Part shown: positions 22,764-27,425 of the stretch, piece by piece
Layout: every line of letters begins with the position of its first letter
Numbering within the stretch: position 1 is the stretch's first letter
Assembly (NCBI GenBank): GCA_043788745.1
Contig: JAYVTO010000177.1
Location: forward strand, 1 to 27,425
Length of the DNA stretch: 27,425 nt
DNA from: JBBQWZ01 sp043788745
GTDB taxonomy: Bacteria; Acidobacteriota; Terriglobia; Bryobacterales; Bryobacteraceae
Reading direction: 5' to 3'
Notes under the pieces: model-generated
Databases searched by the model: none
What the model saw: only the letters and a program-made list of their open reading frames with translations
Told to the model about the DNA's origin: nothing
Position numbers and translations under genes: made by a program

Positions 22764-23891
22764 TTACGCTGCCTTTGGCCGCTTGTAAAACGGCGTCGCC
22801 ACGATGATTGCATCCACGGGCTGTTCCCGCACAATCACCTGGATTACCTGGCCCACCTGAGCCTTGTCAACCGGCACGTAGCACATGCCAATATTCTTGT
22901 TCAGCGTCGGCGCCGGGCCGCCGCTGGTCACCCAGCCCGCCGGCTTGCCGTCGATATGGACCTCATAGCCGTCGCGCCCGATGCCGCGCGCCGTCATTTC
23001 AAAGCCCACGAGCTTACGCTGGATGCCCGCAGCCAGTTGCTTTTCGAGAACTCCGCGCCCGACGAAATCGCCTTTGTCCATTTTGACGATCCACCCCAGG
23101 TCCGCCTCCAGCGGCGTGATGCTCGCATCGATCTCGTGGCCATACAGCGCCATCTTCGCCTCAAGCCGCAGCGTATTGCGCGCGCCCAGGCCCGCCGGCT
23201 TGATGCCGAATTCTTCGCCCGCTTTCATCAGCTCGCCCCAGATGCGCGGGGCTTCCGATGGTGCGACGTAAATCTCGAAGCCATCTTCGCCCGTATATCC
23301 CGTACGTGCGATGCGCGCCTGCGCCCCAGCAACTGAGCCGTCGGAGAAGTGGTAATACTTGATCGGCACGAGTTCCGTCTTCGTCAGCTTCTGCAGCGTC
23401 GCCGGTCCCATCGGACCCTGTACCGCAATCTGCGCGTACTTCGGCCCGGCGTTCTCGACTTCCGCATCGAACCTCGACGCGTAGGAAGCGATATGCGCAT
23501 AGTCCTTGTCCTGGTTCGACGCATTTACGCACAGAAAAAACGAATCGTCCGCGACCTTGTGCACCAGGATGTCGTCGACGAAGCAACCCGTGTCGTACAG
23601 CAATCCCCCGTACTGTGCCTGACCAATCTTCAGCTGGGCCGCATTGTTGGTCGAAATGTAGTTGACGAGGTCGAGCGCCTGCGGCCCGCGGACCTCAATC
23701 TCGCCCATGTGCGAGACGTCGAAAAGTCCCACCGCCGTGCGCACCGTCTTGTGCTCGTCCATCAGGCCGGAGTATTGCACTGGCATATCCCAGCCGCCGA
23801 AATCGACCATACGGGCACCCATCTGGCGATGGACGGCGTTCAAAGGGGTTTTGAGAAGCTCGTGGGCTTCAGTAGGCGCAGCCTGACTCAT
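22764..23891 (-). CDS. gcvT: Aminomethyltransferase (glycine cleavage T protein)
   Basis: This 375-residue enzyme releases ammonia from the GcvH-bound aminomethyl group and transfers the one-carbon unit to tetrahydrofolate. Typical features are TPLNAVHRQMGARMVDFGGWDMPVQY near the N-terminus, FDVSHMGEIEVRG (folate-binding region), the GYTGEDGFEIYV strand and LEADLGWIVKMDKGDFVG. It is first in the gcvT-gcvH-gcvPA-gcvPB operon. The ATG has no clear ribosome site. Upstream, AAGGCT and AGCCTT (23900-23924) form a small dyad. I saw no glycine riboswitch consensus before it. The stop codon is followed by a 13-base near-repeat (GGCCGCTTGTAAA on the plus strand at 22748 and 22775). Confidence 0.96.
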   Translation of the reverse strand: MSQAAPTEAHELLKTPLNAVHRQMGARMVDFGGWDMPVQYSGLMDEHKTVRTAVGLFDVSHMGEIEVRGPQALDLVNYISTNNAAQLKIGQAQYGGLLYDTGCFVDDILVHKVADDSFFLCVNASNQDKDYAHIASYASRFDAEVENAGPKYAQIAVQGPMGPATLQKLTKTELVPIKYYHFSDGSVAGAQARIARTGYTGEDGFEIYVAPSEAPRIWGELMKAGEEFGIKPAGLGARNTLRLEAKMALYGHEIDASITPLEADLGWIVKMDKGDFVGRGVLEKQLAAGIQRKLVGFEMTARGIGRDGYEVHIDGKPAGWVTSGGPAPTLNKNIGMCYVPVDKAQVGQVIQVIVREQPVDAIIVATPFYKRPKAA

Positions 23892-23932
23892 GAAGAGATA
23901 AGGCTAGCAAACCGCGCAAGCCTTCGTCATGA

Positions 23933-24217
23933 CAAACTGAAGATCCGTTTGCGCTGTTCGAACAGGATCGCAGCGACGGAGCCGGAGAAGACCGCTGGCG
24001 GGCGATTGGATTGGTTGGCGACGTGGCCATAATTGTCGTCGCTCATACTGTCCGCCAAGAAGACAGAGACGAAATCGTCCGACTGATTCCGGCTCGAAGA
24101 CCAACCCGCGAGGAGCGCATCCGTTCGGAAGAAACTCGTGCGCAAGGCACTGGCCAAGCGCTTTTTCCGATATCCCGAAGCATCGCTCGGCGGATTATTT
24201 TGTTGAGCCTGGTCTGA
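23933..24217 (+). pseudogene. brnT: BrnT-type toxin remnant, N-terminus missing
   Basis: In this frame DPFALFEQDRSDGAGEDRWR (about 23942-24001) leads into AIGLVGDVAIIVVAHTV and RLIPARRPTREERIRSEE (to 24134), the core and C-terminus of BrnT ribonuclease toxins (DUF497). Such proteins are about 90 residues. The first 25-30 residues, including the basic K-x-x-x-N-x-x-KHG region, are absent; a stop codon (23930-23932) precedes the frame. A possible trace of the lost start, LANRASLRHDKL, lies in another frame at 23904-23939, overlapping the gcvT promoter region. After 24134 the frame runs on without homology to 24217. It is probably a decayed toxin. Confidence 0.72.
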
Positions 24218-24373
24218 TAGCCTGCCTTGCCGTCGCAACCAGGCCACGAGGGCTGCGTCCATGCGCACGGTCAACTGCTGTTTCACGGGCCGGTAGAAGG
24301 GATTCTGCACCACATTCCGCCAGAAGATTTCCGCATCCGGCCCGGCCGCAAGCTGGGTACAGGTCAAACTCAA
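24157..24373 (-). pseudogene. brnA: BrnA-type antitoxin remnant with frameshift
   Basis: On the minus strand NPFYRPVKQQLTVRMDAALV and AWLRRQG match the ribbon-helix-helix end of BrnA antitoxins. The frame then changes by one base near 24223 and continues as GYQTRLNKIIRRAMLRD, the family's expected next segment. Read in one frame, the match breaks into QAQQNNPPSD. The N-terminal part upstream of 24373 has no clear BrnA match and no good start. The gene converges on the BrnT remnant, while intact brnTA pairs are co-directional, so a rearrangement or two separate remnants is implied. Confidence 0.7.
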
Positions 24374-24417
24374 TTTGGGTGCGATGATCCCAACGCTTAC
24401 AGCGGGGTTATAGTCGT

Positions 24418-24445
24418 CCGCTCACTCCGTTCGTGGTTCTTTGCG
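24418..24445 (+). repeat. Degenerate unit of the 37-bp repeat family
   Basis: The stretch GCTCACTCCGTTCGTGGTTC followed by TTTGCGGGG matches the core of the tandem repeat at 4286-4405. It lies between the antitoxin remnant and the kinase gene and is followed by a G-run. Confidence 0.65.
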
Positions 24446-24526
24446 GGGGGGGAGGGGCGGTTTGAGATTTTTTCTGTGCTTCTTAGGCCCGGAATCATGA
24501 CCGCACGATACAATCGTGGGACGCCC

Positions 24527-27226
24527 ATGCCTCTCGCCGCCGGTACCCGCATTAGCTGCTATGAAATCCTCTCGCCCCTCGGCGCCGGAGGCATGGGCGA
24601 AGTGTATCGCGCCAAAGACACTAAGCTCGACCGCGAAGTCGCCATCAAAGTCCTCCCCGCGGCGATGGCGGACGACCCCACCCGTCTCGCTCGCTTTGAA
24701 CGCGAAGCCAAAGTCCTCGCCTCGCTGAACCACCCGCACATCGCGCAAATCTACGGCCTCGAAGTCAGCACCGAACCGCGACCGTCAGGGAGCGGACCCA
24801 CCCACGAAACCCGCGCCCTCGTCATGGAACTGGTGACAGGTTCAACCCTGCCAGTCCCCGTGCCGCTCGAAACCGCCCTCCACTATGCCAGGCAAATCGC
24901 CGAAGCCCTCGAAGCCGCCCACGACAAAGGCATCACCCACCGCGACCTGAAACCGGCCAACATCATGGTCACGCCGGAAGGCGTGGTCAAAGTCCTCGAC
25001 TTCGGCTTGGCGTCAGCACCGAACCCCGCCGGTCACGGCGGGGATCCCGACCCCGACGCCGCGAACTCCCCCACCATGACCATGGCCGCTGCGACCCAAG
25101 CGGGCATGATCATGGGCACTGCCGCCTACATGTCCCCCGAGCAAGCCCGCGGCAAACCCGTGGACCGCCGCGCCGACATCTGGTCCTTCGGCGTCGTACT
25201 CTTCGAAATGCTCAGCGGACGCTCGCCCTTCGGAGGCGGCGAAACCGTCAGCGACCTGCTCGCCGCCGTCATCACGCGCGAGCCCGATTGGACGCTGCTC
25301 CCCAAAGACACACCTCCTCACATCCGCCGCCTCATCGAACGCTGTCTCCGCAAAGATCCTAAGCTCCGCATGCGCGACATCGGCGACGCACGTCTCTCGA
25401 TCGACGATCCCTTCGAAGCCACACCGGCGCCCACACCTGTGGCCACGACTGTGGCCACGACGAAAGCCCTGGCCTGGACCCGCCTCGCCGCACTCGCGAC
25501 TCTCATCACCGCCACTGCGCTCGGCGCCTACTGGATCGCAACAAGCATGAGGCCATCGGCACCGGCGCAAGTCACGCGACTCGCGATCGCGATGCCGGCC
25601 GGCCTGGTGCTGGTCGACGCGCCCGCGATTTCGACCGACGGCCGCATCATCGCCTACATCGCCCGAGACACCGATGGCCTCTCGCAGCTATACGTCCGCG
25701 ATCTCAGTAGTTTCGAATCCAAACTGATTCCCGGCACCGACGGAGCGCGTCAACCGTCCCTCTCTCCCGACGGCAACCGCATCGGATTTCTTGCCAAGGG
25801 GAAGTTGAACACCGTCGCGCGCGCTGGAGGAATACCAACCGCGATCGCCGATGCATCCTTTCTTTCGATGGGTTCCGCTTGGGGCAGCGACGATTCGATC
25901 TTGTATGTGTCGAAGATCTCTTCCGGGATCCTGCGCATTCCGGCCTCCGGAGGCAAACCTGAGGCTCTTACCGAACCGGACGGCGCGGACAAAGGCTATG
26001 GGCATGTTTGGCCGCAGTCCATTCCTGGGAGCAAGAAGATCTTTTTCACGATCTACGGCGGGCCCGGTGCGGAGCCGCTTGGGGCGTCGTTGCTCGATCC
26101 GGCGACGGGAAAATTCGCAAGTTACCTGCCTTCCTGGAATGGCTGCGTGTACGTGCCCTCGGGACGCGCGTCCGGACACATCCTGGTTTCGACGTTCAAT
26201 GGCGTCATGGCGGCACCGTTTGACCCCAATCGTCCCAGCCCTGTGCGCGCACAAACCTACGTCATTGAGGGCGCTCTCTACAAGTACGGCAACAGCCGTT
26301 CCTGGTTCGCTGTTTCGAACACGGGAACGCTGGCCTATGTGCCTGGCGATAGCTCGTTCGGGATCCTGGGTTGGGTAGACCGCGCCGGCGTCTTCACGCC
26401 CCTCGCCGACAAGGCGACGCCGTCGGTAGACCCGACGCTTTCGCCGGACGGCACGCGCGTGGTCCGGCAGGAGGGCACCGACATCTGGATGGTAGACGTG
26501 CGTCGCGGAATTCGCACTCGCATGACGCTGGATGGCGACGGCGTAAACGGGTATCCGATCTGGAGCCGCGACGGCAAGCAGGTGATCTTCGCGTCGAACC
26601 GTACCGGCGATTGGGAACTGTTTTCGATGTCGTCGAGCGGCGGACAAGCCAAGCAGTTGCTGAAGCGAAAAGGTCCTCAACAGCCGATGTCGCAGGCACC
26701 GGATGGCACGATTATTTACAGCGAACGCTTTCAGGGAACCAGTGGTGACCTGTGGACGCTAGCGCCGGATGGAACCACCAAGCCCTACCTCGTTTCGCAA
26801 GCCGGCAAGTTCGGAGCCCAGTATTCACCGGACGGCAAGACCCTGGCGTATGTGTCGGACGAAAGCGGTCGGGAGGAAGTCTATATCCGCTCCGTCGCAA
26901 ATCCCGAAGACGGCGTTGCAGTATCGACGGAAGGCGGTAGTGAGCCAAAATGGTCGCCGGACGGCAAAGAGATCTACTTCCGCCGGGGCGACGGGTTCTA
27001 CCTCGCCGGTATTACCACGGCCCCGGCGCTTTCCGCAGGAAACGCCAGGAAACTCTTCGATCTGCCCGCAGCCTACGGCCGCGGCGGAATCCATCCCGGC
27101 TACGACGTCTCCGCCGATGGTAAACGCCTGCTCGTCCAGCGCCTCGATCCGCGGGCGATTCCCACGCAGATCAACGTAGTCCTCAACTGGTTCGAAGAAC
27201 TCAACACAAAGGTACCGCCCAAGTAA
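24527..27226 (+). CDS. Membrane Ser/Thr protein kinase with PD40/TolB-like propeller
   Basis: This 899-residue receptor-like kinase is taken from the ATG at 24527 (MPLAAGTRISCYEILSPLG), the usual start of acidobacterial kinases of this type. TACAAT (24509-24514) lies 12 bases upstream. Another ATG is at 24497, and the frame opens further back through repeats. Kinase domain: glycine loop GAGGMGEVY (19-27), Lys41 in VAIK, HRDLKPANIM (138-147), DFG (158-160) and YMSPEQARG. One transmembrane helix (about 319-338) follows an Ala/Pro/Thr linker. The external part has about eight PD40-type repeats (SPDGNRIGF, SPDGTRVVR, SPDGKTLAYVS, SPDGKEIYF) forming a likely ligand-sensing propeller. Two repeat-like inserts occur in the kinase domain (81-94 and about 166-175). 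Targets are unknown. Confidence 0.92.
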   Translation: MPLAAGTRISCYEILSPLGAGGMGEVYRAKDTKLDREVAIKVLPAAMADDPTRLARFEREAKVLASLNHPHIAQIYGLEVSTEPRPSGSGPTHETRALVMELVTGSTLPVPVPLETALHYARQIAEALEAAHDKGITHRDLKPANIMVTPEGVVKVLDFGLASAPNPAGHGGDPDPDAANSPTMTMAAATQAGMIMGTAAYMSPEQARGKPVDRRADIWSFGVVLFEMLSGRSPFGGGETVSDLLAAVITREPDWTLLPKDTPPHIRRLIERCLRKDPKLRMRDIGDARLSIDDPFEATPAPTPVATTVATTKALAWTRLAALATLITATALGAYWIATSMRPSAPAQVTRLAIAMPAGLVLVDAPAISTDGRIIAYIARDTDGLSQLYVRDLSSFESKLIPGTDGARQPSLSPDGNRIGFLAKGKLNTVARAGGIPTAIADASFLSMGSAWGSDDSILYVSKISSGILRIPASGGKPEALTEPDGADKGYGHVWPQSIPGSKKIFFTIYGGPGAEPLGASLLDPATGKFASYLPSWNGCVYVPSGRASGHILVSTFNGVMAAPFDPNRPSPVRAQTYVIEGALYKYGNSRSWFAVSNTGTLAYVPGDSSFGILGWVDRAGVFTPLADKATPSVDPTLSPDGTRVVRQEGTDIWMVDVRRGIRTRMTLDGDGVNGYPIWSRDGKQVIFASNRTGDWELFSMSSSGGQAKQLLKRKGPQQPMSQAPDGTIIYSERFQGTSGDLWTLAPDGTTKPYLVSQAGKFGAQYSPDGKTLAYVSDESGREEVYIRSVANPEDGVAVSTEGGSEPKWSPDGKEIYFRRGDGFYLAGITTAPALSAGNARKLFDLPAAYGRGGIHPGYDVSADGKRLLVQRLDPRAIPTQINVVLNWFEELNTKVPPK
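24773..24795 (+). repeat. Dispersed repeat core inside the kinase gene
   Basis: The coding strand reads GAACCGCGACCGTCAGGG and continues AGCGG, a 20-of-22 match to the intergenic repeat at 2889-2913 in the opposite orientation. It encodes the peptide EPRPSGSG, an extra loop between two strands of the kinase N-lobe. Confidence 0.65.
25024..25043. repeat. Perfect 8-bp hairpin inside the kinase gene
   Basis: CCCCGCCG-GTCA-CGGCGGGG is a perfect stem with a four-base loop. It encodes PAGHGGD in the segment between DFG and the SPEQ motif, where related kinases have a shorter loop by my recollection of the family. Confidence 0.6.
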
Positions 27227-27317
27227 CGCGAAGGAGTCGACATAGCGAGACGCGCCGCCCAAAAGACATCAAAACCTAAGCAGCCCAGGTAGTCGATTTC
27301 GGGCAAGACCACTGCAT

Positions 27318-27415
27318 CCTCTCGAAGAACCGCGAGCGTGAGCGAGCGGGTGCCCTGAACTTTTGGGGTGGGGTTGTCGGGGGCCGCTCACTCACGTTCG
27401 CGGTTCTTCGAGAGG
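27318..27415 (+). repeat. Palindromic intergenic repeat, copy 3
   Basis: Arms 27318-27349 and 27384-27415 are complementary at 30 of 32 bases around a 34-base spacer beginning GTGCCCTGA. Arms and spacer match, in opposite orientation, the two copies at the window start. It follows the kinase stop by 91 bases and could end or stabilise that transcript. Confidence 0.85.
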
Positions 27416-27425
27416 AGCAGGGGCC

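Noticed and set aside
23892..24010. Glycine riboswitch upstream of gcvT
   Set aside because: I could not find the conserved GGAGAG-type core or tandem aptamer layout, and BrnT-like coding remnants occupy most of the region. A covariance-model search would settle it.
24227..24526. N-terminal extension of the kinase to 24227
   Set aside because: The extra 100 residues read through the BrnA remnant and a 37-bp repeat unit, while the family's standard start MPLAAGTR lies at 24527.

Overview
The window looks like chromosomal DNA from an Acidobacteriota bacterium, probably near Bryobacter/Solibacter. This is inferred from gene style: a GC-rich genome, a membrane Ser/Thr kinase fused to a PD40-type beta-propeller, a secreted PIG-L deacetylase with added domains, a sodium:solute symporter, secretin and TPR proteins, and many short palindromic intergenic repeats. 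No rRNA, tRNA or CRISPR array was recognised.

Layout: (1) 1-430, two identical 94-bp palindromic repeats and a promoter for a TetR-type regulator (431-1060), which is convergent with an ACSF2-like acyl-CoA synthetase (1197-2813). (2) A patatin-like lipase (2941-3840, minus) and a 0.7-kb repeat-rich gap with a 37-bp tandem repeat. (3) A plus-strand block, 4522-12197: secreted PIG-L deacetylase, a gene fragment, an unlisted 47-aa membrane protein, a sodium:solute symporter, a methyltransferase, a TPR protein and two exported small proteins. (4) A 0.7-kb gap with a perfect 15-bp inverted repeat, then a small four-helix membrane protein (12891-13295). (5) A winged-helix/AAA ATPase (minus) divergent from a secretin (plus), with a helical protein of unknown function converging on the secretin. 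(6) A plastic zone, 17284-19372: an exported histidine phosphatase between two 40-bp direct repeats, and a broken IS630-type transposase. (7) A complete glycine cleavage operon on the minus strand, gcvT-gcvH-gcvPA-gcvPB. (8) Remnants of a BrnT toxin and a BrnA antitoxin in convergent orientation. (9) The Ser/Thr kinase-propeller protein (24527-27226), then another copy of the palindromic repeat seen at the window start.

How the genes may work together: gcvT-H-PA-PB make the whole glycine decarboxylase except the shared L protein. The TetR protein may control the neighbouring acyl-CoA synthetase. The deacetylase and symporter could release and import a small solute. The AAA ATPase and secretin may belong to a pilus or secretion machine whose other parts lie elsewhere. 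All of these except the glycine cleavage assignment are inferences. The most unusual signals are repeat-derived insertions inside the kinase coding sequence, the decayed BrnT/BrnA pair, the 47-aa symporter partner, the catalytically broken transposase and the ATPase/secretin locus.
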